Below are positions 51,989 to 60,883 of a stretch of DNA of 64,000 bases, piece after piece. Position 1 is the first letter of the stretch. Every line of letters begins with the position of its first letter. The stretch spans positions 168,093 through 232,092 of the forward strand of contig NZ_LGIC01000090.1 in NCBI RefSeq assembly GCF_001294535.1, in the 5' to 3' direction. Both the position numbers and the translations under genes were made by a program. This DNA is from Cypionkella psychrotolerans. GTDB taxonomy: Bacteria > Pseudomonadota > Alphaproteobacteria > Rhodobacterales > Rhodobacteraceae. The notes beneath the pieces were generated by a model. It saw only the letters and a program-made list of their open reading frames with translations, was not told the origin of the DNA and ran no database searches.

Positions 51989-53761
51989 ATGACCACCTAC
52001 ACAGCCCCGCTGAAAGACATGCAGTTTTTGTTGCATGATGTGCTCGGGGTCTCTGGCCGCGATATTCCGGGGTATGGCGATCTTGATGCTGGGTTTACTG
52101 GTGCGGTGCTGGAGGAGGCGGGCAAGCTGGCTTCTGATGTTCTGGCCCCGCTGAATGCGGTGGGCGACCGGGAAGGCTGCGTGTTGGAAAACGGCGTGGT
52201 GCGCACGCCGACGGGGTTCAAAGCGGCGTTCGATGCGGTGAAGGCGGGCGGCTGGACGGCGCTGGATTGTGACCCGGACTATGGTGGTCAGGGCTTGCCT
52301 TATGTGATGGCGACGGCAGTGGGCGAGATGTTTGTCTCGGCCAATATGGCGTTCAACATGTATCAGGGCCTGACGCATGGCGCCTATTCGGCGATCCATG
52401 TGCATGGCACGGCAGAGCAGAAGGCCACCTATCTGCCGAAGATCGTCTCGTGCGACTGGACCGGCACGATGAACCTGACCGAGCCGCATTGCGGCACCGA
52501 TCTGGGGCTGATGCGGACCAAGGCGGAACCGCAAGCGGATGGCAGCTATAAGATCAGCGGCACGAAGATTTTCATCTCGGCGGGCGAGCATGATCTGGCC
52601 GAGAATATCATTCATCTGGTGCTGGCGAAGGCTCCGGGGGGCGGCGAGGGGACGAAGGGGATTTCGCTGTTCATTGTGCCGAAGTTTCTGGTCAATGCGG
52701 ATGGGTCTTTGGGCGCGCGCAATGGGGTTTCGGTCGGTAAGGTCGAAGAAAAGATGGGGATTCACGGCAATGCGACTTGCGTGATGAACTATGATGGCGC
52801 GGTGGGCTACCTGTTGGGCGATCTGCACAAGGGGATGCGCGCAATGTTCACCATGATGAACGAGGCGCGTCTTGGGGTTGGCCTGCAAGGTTATGCGGTG
52901 GCAGAGGCCGCCTATCAGAACGCTTTGGGCTATGCCAAGGACCGCTTGCAGGGCCGAGATGTGACCGGGGCGCAGAATCCGAAAGGCCCGGCTGATCCGC
53001 TGATCGTGCATCCCGATATTCGCCGCAGCCTGATGGACCAGAAAAGTTTTGTCGAAGGCGCGCGGGCGTTTACCTACTGGGCGGCCTCGATGATCGACCA
53101 GTCGGTGCGTTCGGGCGATGCGGATGCCGAGGGGCTGGTCTCGCTGCTGATCCCAGTGCTGAAAGGGTTCCAGACCGATCGTGGGTTCGAGATGGCGGTG
53201 CAAGCGCAGCAGATTTGGGGCGGACATGGTTATATTGAGGACAATGGTGTGAGCCAGTTTGTTCGCGACGCCCGTATTGCGCAGATTTATGAAGGCGCGA
53301 ATGGCGTGCAGGCGCTGGATTTGGTGGGCCGCAAATTGGCGACTGATGGCGGCAAGCATGTGATGGCGTTTTTCGCTTTGATCAAAGGCTTCATCAAGGA
53401 AAATGAAGGCGACGCGCGGATGGCAGTGTATCTTGATCCGCTGAAAGCGGCGTCGAAAGATGTGCAGGCGGCGGCGATGTTTTTCATGAACAACGCGATG
53501 AAAAACCCAAATGCGGCGCTGGCGGGGTCTTATGATTTCATGACGATGATGGGGCATACTTGTCTGGGGCTGATGTGGGCCAAGATGGCAAAAGCCGCCT
53601 TTGCCGGTCTGGATGCGGGCGGCGATGCCGATTTCCTGAATACGAAACTGGCGACCGGGCGCTATTATATGCAGCGGCAACTGCCTGCGACTGCGCTGCA
53701 TCTGGCGCGGATTGAATCCGGCGCTGATCCGGTGATGGCGCTGGCGGCTGAGGCGTTCTAA
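51989..53761 (+). CDS. Large acyl-CoA dehydrogenase with extra C-terminal domain, second copy
   Basis: A 590-residue FAD acyl-CoA dehydrogenase, long subfamily. Landmarks are [47 protein letters not shown], and [37 protein letters not shown]. It differs from the copy at 11628 in many positions, so substrate use probably differs. TGAGGAG precedes the ATG. It opens the beta-oxidation operon; electrons would go via ETF to the ETF-QO at 21444. Confidence 0.94.
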   Translation: MTTYTAPLKDMQFLLHDVLGVSGRDIPGYGDLDAGFTGAVLEEAGKLASDVLAPLNAVGDREGCVLENGVVRTPTGFKAAFDAVKAGGWTALDCDPDYGGQGLPYVMATAVGEMFVSANMAFNMYQGLTHGAYSAIHVHGTAEQKATYLPKIVSCDWTGTMNLTEPHCGTDLGLMRTKAEPQADGSYKISGTKIFISAGEHDLAENIIHLVLAKAPGGGEGTKGISLFIVPKFLVNADGSLGARNGVSVGKVEEKMGIHGNATCVMNYDGAVGYLLGDLHKGMRAMFTMMNEARLGVGLQGYAVAEAAYQNALGYAKDRLQGRDVTGAQNPKGPADPLIVHPDIRRSLMDQKSFVEGARAFTYWAASMIDQSVRSGDADAEGLVSLLIPVLKGFQTDRGFEMAVQAQQIWGGHGYIEDNGVSQFVRDARIAQIYEGANGVQALDLVGRKLATDGGKHVMAFFALIKGFIKENEGDARMAVYLDPLKAASKDVQAAAMFFMNNAMKNPNAALAGSYDFMTMMGHTCLGLMWAKMAKAAFAGLDAGGDADFLNTKLATGRYYMQRQLPATALHLARIESGADPVMALAAEAF

Positions 53762-53790
53762 GCTTGCGCATAGGTCAACGGAGATAGCCC

Positions 53791-54003
53791 ATGCCCAAAC
53801 GCTTCCGCCTCACCCGCCGCTTTCCCGTTGCGATGACCGAGGACGGTTATCGCCGCCTGAAGGCTTTCGCCAAAGAGGCGGGGCTGGATGAGGGCGAGGC
53901 TTTGTCGTTTCTGTTTGAGAATTACTCATCGGTGATCAACCACGACAACCTGACGCATCGGCTGCGGCTGTTCAATTCTGAGGTGGACGCGCGCAAGACC
54001 TGA
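53791..54003 (+). CDS. Small basic protein, ribbon-helix-helix-like
   Basis: A 70-residue protein with CGGAGATA before its ATG. It opens with a basic KRFRLTRRFPVAMTEDGYRRLKAFAKEAGL, a strand followed by a helix as in ribbon-helix-helix DNA-binding proteins, then EGEALSFLFENY as a second helix. The assignment is by pattern only. It sits between the dehydrogenase and GST genes, and could be a local regulator. Confidence 0.7.
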   Translation: MPKRFRLTRRFPVAMTEDGYRRLKAFAKEAGLDEGEALSFLFENYSSVINHDNLTHRLRLFNSEVDARKT

Positions 54004-54020
54004 TCGCTTTCACATTGGCT

Positions 54021-54060
54021 TAAATATCCCACGGGGGTGTGGGGGCGTGAAACCCCCACT
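54021..54060. repeat. Post-stop GTGAA-type hairpin, copy 4
   Basis: TAAATATCCCACGGGGG is shared with the copies at 5801 and 10483, followed by a 7-bp stem (54039-54045 with 54053-54059) around CGTGAAA. It is between two plus-strand genes, 18 nt after a stop and 26 nt before the next ATG. Confidence 0.65.
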
Positions 54061-54085
54061 CCGCCCTTTCCGGAGAGAGACCACG

Positions 54086-54721
54086 ATGACCGCAAAACTT
54101 TACTGCTTTGGCGAATCCGGCAACGCCTACAAGGTGGCGCTCGCGTTGACCTTCGCCGATATGGAATGGGAGCCGGTGTTTGTTGATTTCTTCAACGGTG
54201 CCACCCGCACCCCGGAATTCCGCGCGATCAATGAGATGGGCGAAGTGCCGGTGCTGGTCGATGGCGAAACCACGCTGACGCAATCGGGGGTGATCCTGGA
54301 TTATATCAGCAGCAAAACCGGCAAGCTGGGCGGCAAGTCTGCGGCAGAGCGGCGCGAGGTGTTGCGCTGGCTGTTTTGGGACAATCACAAGCTGTCGACG
54401 CAGATCGGCACCGCACGGTTTTTGGCGAATTTTGTGCCGGAAGAAAAGCGTCCTGCCGGGGTGATCCCGTTCCTGCACAGCCGTTTGAAGACATCTTACA
54501 CCGTGCTGAACGGCCATCTTGAGGCGCGCAAATGGGTGGCGGGTGAGGCGATGACCATCGCTGACCTCTCACTCTGCGGCTATCTTTACTACCCCGAACC
54601 CTTCGGTTTTGACCGTGCGGATTGGCCCCATATCGACGCTTGGCTGAACCGCGTTGCGGCGGTGCCGGGCTGGAAACATCCCTATGATCTGATGCCCGGC
54701 AAACCGTCTGACCGGGTATAA
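54086..54721 (+). CDS. Glutathione S-transferase family protein
   Basis: A 211-residue protein with an N-terminal thioredoxin-like domain (AKLYCFGESGNAYKVALAL, EMGEVPVLVDGETTLTQSGVILDYI: cis-Pro and Glu-Ser glutathione contacts) and a C-terminal helical domain. Ser in CFGESGN is in the catalytic position. GGAGAGAG lies before the ATG at 54086. GST genes in fatty-acid operons are common in Rhodobacteraceae but the substrate is not known. Confidence 0.9.
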   Translation: MTAKLYCFGESGNAYKVALALTFADMEWEPVFVDFFNGATRTPEFRAINEMGEVPVLVDGETTLTQSGVILDYISSKTGKLGGKSAAERREVLRWLFWDNHKLSTQIGTARFLANFVPEEKRPAGVIPFLHSRLKTSYTVLNGHLEARKWVAGEAMTIADLSLCGYLYYPEPFGFDRADWPHIDAWLNRVAAVPGWKHPYDLMPGKPSDRV

Positions 54722-54730
54722 GGAGGCAAC

Positions 54731-55942
54731 ATGACCGACGCTTTTATCTATGACGCCGTGCGTTCCCCGCGGGGCAAGGGTCGCCCGGATGGGGCTTTGC
54801 ACGAGCTGACCTCGGTGGCGCTTTCGGCGAAGATTCTGGATGCGCTCCGCGAGCGTAATGGGCTGGAAGGCCACGTGGTCGAGGATGTGATCTGGGGCAA
54901 TGTCACCCAAGTCGGCGAACAGGGTGGCTGTTTGGCACGCTCGGCGGTGCTGGCCTCGGGGTTGGATCAGTCGATCCCCGGGTTGGCGATCAACCGGTTT
55001 TGCGCCTCTGGCATGGAGGCGGTGAATTTGGCCGCCAACCAAGTGAAGGCGGGCGCAGGGGCGGCTTATATCGCGGGCGGTGTCGAGATGATGGGCCGGG
55101 TTCCGATGGGCTCGGATGGGGCGGCGATTGCGGTGGACCCGTCTTTGGCGATGAAGACCTATTTCGTGCCACAGGGGATTTCGGCAGATATTATCGCCAC
55201 CGAATACGGCTTTACGCGCGAGATGGCGGATGCTTTGGCGGTGGAATCGCAGAACCGCGCGGCGATGGCTTGGGCAGAGGATCGGTTTGGCCGCTCGGTG
55301 ATTGCGATCAAGGATCAGAATGGTTTGACCATTCTGGAGCGCGACGAATACATGCGGCCCGGTACCGATATGGCGACCCTCGGCGCGTTGAAACCGGCGT
55401 TCAAGGATATGGGCGAGACGATGCCCGGCTTTGATAAAATCGCGCTGATGAAATATCCGCATCTGGAGCGGATCAACCATATTCACCACGCCGGAAACTC
55501 CAGCGGGATCGTCGATGGGGCTGCGGCGCTGTTGATTGGTAATGCCGAGTTTGGTGCAGCACATGGGCTGAAGCCTCGGGCGCGGATCAGGGCGACAGCG
55601 AAGATCGGCACTGATCCCACGATCATGCTGACCGGGCCGGTGCCGGTGACCGAGAAGATCCTGCGCGATGCCGGGATGGCGATTGGCGACATTGATCTGT
55701 TTGAGGTCAACGAGGCGTTTGCTGCGGTGGTTCTGCGGTTCCAGCAGGCGTTTGATGTGGACCCGGCTTTGGTCAACGTCAATGGCGGCTCGATTGCTTT
55801 GGGGCATCCCTTGGGCGCGACGGGCGCGATCATCATCGGCACTTTGCTGGATGAATTGGAGCGTCGCGGCAAGACTGTTGGTTTGGCCACGCTGTGCATC
55901 GCCTCGGGTATGGGGGCTGCGACCATTATTGAGCGGCTCTGA
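54731..55942 (+). CDS. Acetyl-CoA C-acyltransferase (beta-oxidation thiolase)
   Basis: Cleaves 3-ketoacyl-CoA to acetyl-CoA and a shortened acyl-CoA. The 403 residues show the nucleophile Cys91 in INRFCASGMEAVN, the His in ALGHPLGATGA and the second Cys in TLCIASGMGAA. The opening FIYDAVRSPRGKGRPDGALHE is typical of the degradative FadA/FadI-like group. AAGGAGG precedes the ATG. It works with the FadB-type enzyme at 57840. Confidence 0.95.
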   Translation: MTDAFIYDAVRSPRGKGRPDGALHELTSVALSAKILDALRERNGLEGHVVEDVIWGNVTQVGEQGGCLARSAVLASGLDQSIPGLAINRFCASGMEAVNLAANQVKAGAGAAYIAGGVEMMGRVPMGSDGAAIAVDPSLAMKTYFVPQGISADIIATEYGFTREMADALAVESQNRAAMAWAEDRFGRSVIAIKDQNGLTILERDEYMRPGTDMATLGALKPAFKDMGETMPGFDKIALMKYPHLERINHIHHAGNSSGIVDGAAALLIGNAEFGAAHGLKPRARIRATAKIGTDPTIMLTGPVPVTEKILRDAGMAIGDIDLFEVNEAFAAVVLRFQQAFDVDPALVNVNGGSIALGHPLGATGAIIIGTLLDELERRGKTVGLATLCIASGMGAATIIERL

Positions 55943-55944
55943 TC

Positions 55945-56418
55945 ATGCCGGGGCAGGTCTTTGCCGCTTTGGGGGAAACGCTGACGCAGGCTTTGGTTGG
56001 CGGCGATTTCGCGGCCTACGCCAGCGTGATGTCGTTGCCCCTGCGGGTCATTCCGCGTGGCGATCCTGCCTATGTGTTGCACACCGAAGCCGAGTTGCGC
56101 GCGGATTTTCAACTGTACCACGACAACCTCAAAGGCCGGGGGGTGACCGATATCTTCCGGCAGGTTGTCAACATCACTGTGGTGGATCAGACGCATCTGA
56201 GGGTGCGCTGCAAGACCCACATAATGGTGCGCGCGCAGCGCATCGTTGACCCGTTCGAGACCCGGTTTCTGTTGGTCGAACAGCCAGATGGCTGGTTGAT
56301 TTCGGAAATTGAAAGTGCGCGGGGGCATATTCGCTTCAGCCTTGGGCTGTCGGAAATCAAAGGCGGGGCGTTTACGCCGAAACTGGATGATGCAGGGGGA
56401 GACGATGGCGAAACTTGA
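55945..56418 (+). CDS. NTF2/SnoaL-like protein of unknown function
   Basis: A 157-residue protein. The pattern of an N-terminal helix (FAALGETLTQALVGGDFAAYASVM), then strands LPLRVIPRG, TDIFRQVVNITVVDQTHLRVRCKTHIMVRA and LVEQPDGWLISEIES suggests the NTF2-like cone fold of SnoaL proteins. No catalytic residues can be named. The start is two nt after the thiolase stop, and the next cupin gene begins 14 nt before its end, so it is co-translated with the operon. Confidence 0.7.
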   Translation: MPGQVFAALGETLTQALVGGDFAAYASVMSLPLRVIPRGDPAYVLHTEAELRADFQLYHDNLKGRGVTDIFRQVVNITVVDQTHLRVRCKTHIMVRAQRIVDPFETRFLLVEQPDGWLISEIESARGHIRFSLGLSEIKGGAFTPKLDDAGGDDGET

Positions 56419-56875
56419 TCTGAGCAAAGTGCCGGTGAAAACCAGTTCGATTTACCCATCGCCCTATGCTGAGATGATGGCAGGGCGCAGCAGTTTGCGC
56501 TTGGGCGATGCCGGGGGGCTGACGCAGTTTGGCGTCAATCTGGTGATCTTGCAGCCGGGGGCTTTGTCGTCTCTGCGGCATTGGCACATGGCCGAAGATG
56601 AGTTCGTGATGGTGACGCAGGGCGAGTGCGTGCTGGTACAGGATGCGGGCGAAACGGTGATGGGCGTGGGCGATTGCGTGGCGTTTCCGGCGAATGTGCC
56701 GGATGGGCATCACTTCATCAACCGCTCGGGTGCTGTGGCGCAGTTTCTGGTGGTGGGCAGCAAAGCCAAGCGTGAGGTCGCGACCTATTCCGATGTTGAT
56801 CTGGTGCTGACGGTGGAGGGCGGGCAAGCCAGCTTCGCCTATAAGGACGGCAGCACATGGGAGGGGCCACGATGA
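56405..56875 (+). CDS. Single-domain cupin
   Basis: A 156-residue cupin. Motif 1 is PGALSSLRHWHMAEDEFVMVTQG (HxH and Glu ligands) in pieces across about 56-78, motif 2 is GDCVAFPANVPDGHHFIN with the last His, so a metal site should be intact. The start is preceded by GGGGGAGA. It is a close paralogue of both halves of the next gene. Such cupins are often metal-dependent sugar or small-molecule enzymes, or binding proteins; the substrate is unknown. Confidence 0.85.
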   Translation: MAKLDLSKVPVKTSSIYPSPYAEMMAGRSSLRLGDAGGLTQFGVNLVILQPGALSSLRHWHMAEDEFVMVTQGECVLVQDAGETVMGVGDCVAFPANVPDGHHFINRSGAVAQFLVVGSKAKREVATYSDVDLVLTVEGGQASFAYKDGSTWEGPR

Positions 56876-57843
56876 TCGTTGATCCGGCGCTGGCCCCTGT
56901 TGATGACCGCGAAGGTGTCAGCACGTTGCGGCTGTCAGTGGCGGGCGGGCTTACGCAATTTGGCGCTTATGTTGAGGTTTTGGCACCCGGGGCTTGGTCT
57001 TCGGATCGGCATTGGCACTCGAATGAAGATGAGTTTCTGTTTGTGTTGGAAGGGCTTGGCTGCTTGCAGGATGATGCCGGGATGCAGGATTTGCAGCCTG
57101 GTGATGCTTTATGCTGGCGGCATGGTGCGCCGAATGGGCACCGGATTGGCAACCGCTCGGACGCAGCCCTGCGCTATCTGATCGTGGGCAGCCGGGTGTT
57201 GGGCGACGTGTGTTCCTACCCAGATTCAGGGCGCAAGCAGGTGAATACCGCGACGCAATGGCGGGTCGAGGATGCCGATGGCGTGCAGCTGCGTGGCGGC
57301 GATTTGCCTGCGGAATTGTTGGGACTGCCTGCGGTTTGGGGGCAGGACTATGATGGGTCTGTGCGCCCGAATGTGCTGCGGGCCGCTGAGCGGGCTTGGG
57401 TGTTGGAGCATGGTTATCAGCATCCGATCTTGGGCGGCGATCTCGGCGATTACTGGCATTCGGTGCTGGGCGATCTCGGCGGCCTCTCGCAGTTCGGCGT
57501 GCATCTGGAGCGGTTGCCGCCCGGTGCGCGCTCCAGCTTCCGGCATTGGCATGAGGCCGAGGATGAGTTGGTGCTGGTGCTGTCCGGCCAGCCCACGCTG
57601 ATCGAAGACAGCGAAACCACGCTGAGCCCCGGCGATATGGTGTGTTGGCCTGCGGGCCAGCCCATCGGGCATCAGTTGGAAAACCGCAGTGCGGGCGATG
57701 TGGTTTATCTGACCATTGGCACCCGGCTGCCCCGTGATACCGTTCACTATCCCGATCACGATCTGATCACCCATAAAGACGGCGCGGCCCGGCGCTATAC
57801 CCATGCCGATGGCCGACCCCGCAGTGCAGGAGAGCGCAAATGA
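56872..57843 (+). CDS. Two-domain cupin (bicupin)
   Basis: A 323-residue protein with two cupin domains (about 15-105 and 195-290). Each has the full metal motif: SSDRHWHSNEDEF with GAPNGHRIGN in the first and SSFRHWHEAEDEL with GQPIGHQLEN in the second. Both open with GGL[T/S]QFG as in the single cupin before it. The ATG overlaps the previous stop (ATGA) and its stop overlaps the fadB-type ATG, so it is tightly coupled to beta-oxidation genes. Confidence 0.86.
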   Translation: MIVDPALAPVDDREGVSTLRLSVAGGLTQFGAYVEVLAPGAWSSDRHWHSNEDEFLFVLEGLGCLQDDAGMQDLQPGDALCWRHGAPNGHRIGNRSDAALRYLIVGSRVLGDVCSYPDSGRKQVNTATQWRVEDADGVQLRGGDLPAELLGLPAVWGQDYDGSVRPNVLRAAERAWVLEHGYQHPILGGDLGDYWHSVLGDLGGLSQFGVHLERLPPGARSSFRHWHEAEDELVLVLSGQPTLIEDSETTLSPGDMVCWPAGQPIGHQLENRSAGDVVYLTIGTRLPRDTVHYPDHDLITHKDGAARRYTHADGRPRSAGERK

Positions 57844-60023
57844 CCGATTTCACCATGGCCGTTGATGCCGATGGCGTGGCCACGATCACTTGGGATGTGG
57901 CGGCAAAGTCGATGAACGTGATGTCGACGGCGGCTTTTGGGCTGTTGAGCGGGCTGGTCGATCAGGCTTTGGCCGATGCGGCGGTGAAGGGGATCATTAT
58001 CACCAGCGGCAAGAAGGATTTCGCCGGCGGGATGGATCTTAACGTCATTGCCGAGATGCGGGCGGGTGGGGCGCAGGCGATCTTCGACGGCGTAATGACG
58101 ATGCACAAGGTGCTGCGCAAGATCGAACTGGCCGGGATGGACCCGAAGACCAAGAAGGGCGGCAAGCCGATTGTGGCGGCCCTACCCGGGACGGCATTGG
58201 GGATTGGGTTGGAGCTGCCGCTGTCGTGCCACCGCATCATCGCGGCGGATAATCCGAAGGCGAAGATCGGTCTGCCCGAGATCATGGTGGGGATTTTTCC
58301 CGGCGCAGGTGGCACAACGCGGCTAGTGCGCAAGCTGGGCGCGATGATGGCGGCGCCGTTCCTGTTGGAGGGCAAGCTGTCTGATCCGAAAGCGGCGAAG
58401 GCGGCTGGACTGATTGATGAGGTGGTGGCACCTGAGGCGTTGCTTGCCCGCGCGAAGGAATGGGTTCTGGGCGCGAAAGACACCGATCTGATCAAGCCGT
58501 GGGACGACAAGGGTTACAAGATGCCCGGCGGCGCACCCTATCATCCGGCGGGGTTCATGACCTTCGTTGGGGCAAATGCGATGGTGCTGGGCAAGACCAT
58601 GGGGGTTTATCCTGCGGCCAAGGCTTTGCTGAGTGCGGTCTATGAGGGCGCTTTGGTGCCGTTTGACGTGGCGTTGCGGATTGAGGCGCGCTGGTTCACT
58701 TCCGTGCTGCTCAACCCGTCGTCTTCGGCGATGATCCGCAGTCTGTTCATCAACAAAGAGGCGCTGGAGAAAGGCGCGAACCGGCCCTCGGTGGCCGATC
58801 AATCGGTGAAAAAGCTGGGCGTGATTGGCGCGGGGATGATGGGGGCCGGGATCGCCTATGTCGCGGCCTTGGCGGGGATTGAGGTGGTGCTGATTGATGC
58901 CGCACAAGACAGCGCGGATCGCGGCAAAGCCCATTCGGCGGACCTATTGGACAAGGGTATTCAGCGCCGCAAGGTAACGGTGGAGAAGAAAGCCGAAGTG
59001 TTGGGGCGGATTTTGGCCACCACGGATTATGCGGCGCTGAAGGGTTGCGATCTGGTGGTTGAGGCGGTGTTTGAAGACCCGAAGGTGAAGGCCGAGGTAA
59101 CGGCAAAGGTTGAGGCGGCGGTGGGGGCGGAGTGCATCTATGCCTCCAACACCTCAACCCTGCCGATCTCAGCGCTGGCGAAGGCCTCGGTGCGGCCTGA
59201 ACAGTTTATTGGCATCCATTTCTTTAGCCCGGTGGACAAGATGAACCTCGTTGAGATCATCCGGGGCAAGCAGACCGGGGATCGCGCGGTCGCCAAGGCG
59301 CTCGATTTCGTCCGCGCCATCCGCAAAACCCCCATTGTGGTGAATGACGCGCGGTTCTTCTACGCCAACCGCTGCATCATCCCCTATATCAACGAAGGCA
59401 TCCGCATGGTCGCCGAAGGGGTGGAGCCTGCGCTGATCGAGAATGCCGCGAAGCTGGTCGGGATGCCGCTCGGCCCGCTGCAACTGGTCGATGAAACCTC
59501 GATTGATCTGGGGGTGAAGATCGCCAAGGCCACGAAAGCGGCGATGGGCGATGCCTACCCGGATGGCGCGGTCGATGCAGTGCTGTTCTGGATGGCGGAT
59601 CAGGGCCGGATGGGCAAGAAGGCCAACGCGGGGTTCTATGCTTATGATGCGGCGGGTAAGCGTGAAGGGCTGTGGGACGGATTGGCGGCTGAGTATCCGC
59701 ATGTTGCCGACCCGGACCTCGCCACCGTGCAGCACCGCTTGCTGATGGCGCAGGTGCTGGAAGCGGTGCGCGCACTGCAGGAAGGCGTATTGACCGACAT
59801 CCGCGAGGGCGATGTCGGCGCGATCCTTGGCTGGGGCTTTGCGCCGTGGTCGGGCGGGCCGTTCTCGTGGCTGGATATCATCGGGGCTGCGCGCGCGGTG
59901 GAGATTTGCGAGAAGCTGGTGGCAGAGTTTGGGCCGCGGTTTGAAGCTCCTGCCCTGCTGCGCGAGATGGCGACCAAGGGCGACAGCTTTTACGGGCGGT
60001 TTGGCGCACAAAAGGCGGCCTAA
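57840..60023 (+). CDS. Bifunctional enoyl-CoA hydratase/3-hydroxyacyl-CoA dehydrogenase
   Basis: The FadB/FadJ-type multifunctional enzyme of beta-oxidation, 727 residues. The N-terminal crotonase domain (about 1-190) has ITSGKKDFAGGMDL and IGLPEIMVGIFPGAGGTTRL with the catalytic Glu. The dehydrogenase domain starts at about 320 with KLGVIGAGMMGAGIAYVAA, followed by ASNTSTLPIS, FIGIHFFSPVDKMNLVEII (catalytic His), and a C-terminal domain ending after GWGFAPWSGGPFSWLD. It is coupled to the bicupin gene by an ATGA overlap and completes the cycle with the thiolase at 54731. Confidence 0.96.
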   Translation: MTDFTMAVDADGVATITWDVAAKSMNVMSTAAFGLLSGLVDQALADAAVKGIIITSGKKDFAGGMDLNVIAEMRAGGAQAIFDGVMTMHKVLRKIELAGMDPKTKKGGKPIVAALPGTALGIGLELPLSCHRIIAADNPKAKIGLPEIMVGIFPGAGGTTRLVRKLGAMMAAPFLLEGKLSDPKAAKAAGLIDEVVAPEALLARAKEWVLGAKDTDLIKPWDDKGYKMPGGAPYHPAGFMTFVGANAMVLGKTMGVYPAAKALLSAVYEGALVPFDVALRIEARWFTSVLLNPSSSAMIRSLFINKEALEKGANRPSVADQSVKKLGVIGAGMMGAGIAYVAALAGIEVVLIDAAQDSADRGKAHSADLLDKGIQRRKVTVEKKAEVLGRILATTDYAALKGCDLVVEAVFEDPKVKAEVTAKVEAAVGAECIYASNTSTLPISALAKASVRPEQFIGIHFFSPVDKMNLVEIIRGKQTGDRAVAKALDFVRAIRKTPIVVNDARFFYANRCIIPYINEGIRMVAEGVEPALIENAAKLVGMPLGPLQLVDETSIDLGVKIAKATKAAMGDAYPDGAVDAVLFWMADQGRMGKKANAGFYAYDAAGKREGLWDGLAAEYPHVADPDLATVQHRLLMAQVLEAVRALQEGVLTDIREGDVGAILGWGFAPWSGGPFSWLDIIGAARAVEICEKLVAEFGPRFEAPALLREMATKGDSFYGRFGAQKAA

Positions 60024-60676
60024 TCTGGGTCGAAACGGTAGCCAAAGCGGATGATATCCTCGGCGCTGATTTGCGAGATCAGATCGGCGTCGGCATCCGA
60101 ATAAAACCCGCGCCAGTCGCGGGCGCGATCCGAGGCATTGGCTTGCGGCAAGGGCAGCAGGCGGAAGCCTAAGTGCGCTTCGAAGGGCGCCAGATCGGTA
60201 TCGAGATGTTCCAGCCGCGCGTAAAGGCTGGCGCGCTCAAACCCCAAACGGTCGCGCATATAGGCAGTGTAGGGCCAGAGGCTGAAGGCAGTGCGGGTCT
60301 GGGCATGGTTCAGGAAACCACTGAAATCATGCGACTTTGCCAGGCCCACGGCAGGGTGGGCAAAGTTCTGCCCGCGCAACCAGTGGTAATAGCTGACGGC
60401 GCGATCCCACGGGTTGCGCACCAAGGTCAGGGTGAAGAAATCGGCAATCTCATTATCCGTGGCAAGGCCCGCGATATCGGACAGCGTTGAGTGTTTCCAG
60501 AGCCGCCCCGCCGATTTCACCCCCTGCAGCCGCGCCTTGCGCGCCCGCGCCTTGGGGGTGTCGCCGATCAGGATATCATCCTTCATCGCGCGATCTTCCA
60601 AAGCAAGGCTCAGCGCGGTGCCGCCGGTTTTGGGGATATGCACGAAGATGAAGCGCCGCCCGCGGGAGATGATCAT
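60020..60676 (-). CDS. Sulfotransferase family protein
   Basis: A 218-residue protein with the PAPS-binding motifs: the 5'-phosphosulfate loop FVHIPKTGGTALS near the N-terminus and the 3'-phosphate motif LTLVRNPWDRAVSYYHWL. It probably transfers sulfate to a carbohydrate or small molecule; the acceptor is unknown. ATG 60676 is chosen since the fold begins there; 54 further in-frame codons run through a repeat element. It converges with the fadB-type gene with overlapping stops. Confidence 0.87.
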   Translation of the reverse strand: MIISRGRRFIFVHIPKTGGTALSLALEDRAMKDDILIGDTPKARARKARLQGVKSAGRLWKHSTLSDIAGLATDNEIADFFTLTLVRNPWDRAVSYYHWLRGQNFAHPAVGLAKSHDFSGFLNHAQTRTAFSLWPYTAYMRDRLGFERASLYARLEHLDTDLAPFEAHLGFRLLPLPQANASDRARDWRGFYSDADADLISQISAEDIIRFGYRFDPD

Positions 60677-60790
60677 GGTATGACCTGTACGAGGGGGCCG
60701 TTCTTGTGGGCAGCCATTCGACAGGAAAGCGCCGCCCCAGTGCGTGTTCTGATCTGTCTCAAACCGTGCGTCCGGCTTTGGCGCTTGGAT

Positions 60791-60876
60791 TTGCTCTTTT
60801 GAAAAATACTCCCGCCGGAGGCTTCTGACCTTGGCCACAGAGCCTCCGGCAGGGATATTTGAGCGCAGAGGATGAC
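60791..60876. repeat. Extragenic repeat joining both repeat boxes in one inverted repeat
   Basis: The left arm starts with the TTGCTCTTTT box seen at 19547 and 48552; the right arm, 60852-60876, is the reverse complement (one mismatch in 25) of the box at 5789. The arms pair through 60814-60823/60841-60850 (10 bp), extended by CCC/GGG. It lies right after the stop of the gene at 60884 (minus). Confidence 0.75.
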
Positions 60877-60883
60877 CATGGCG

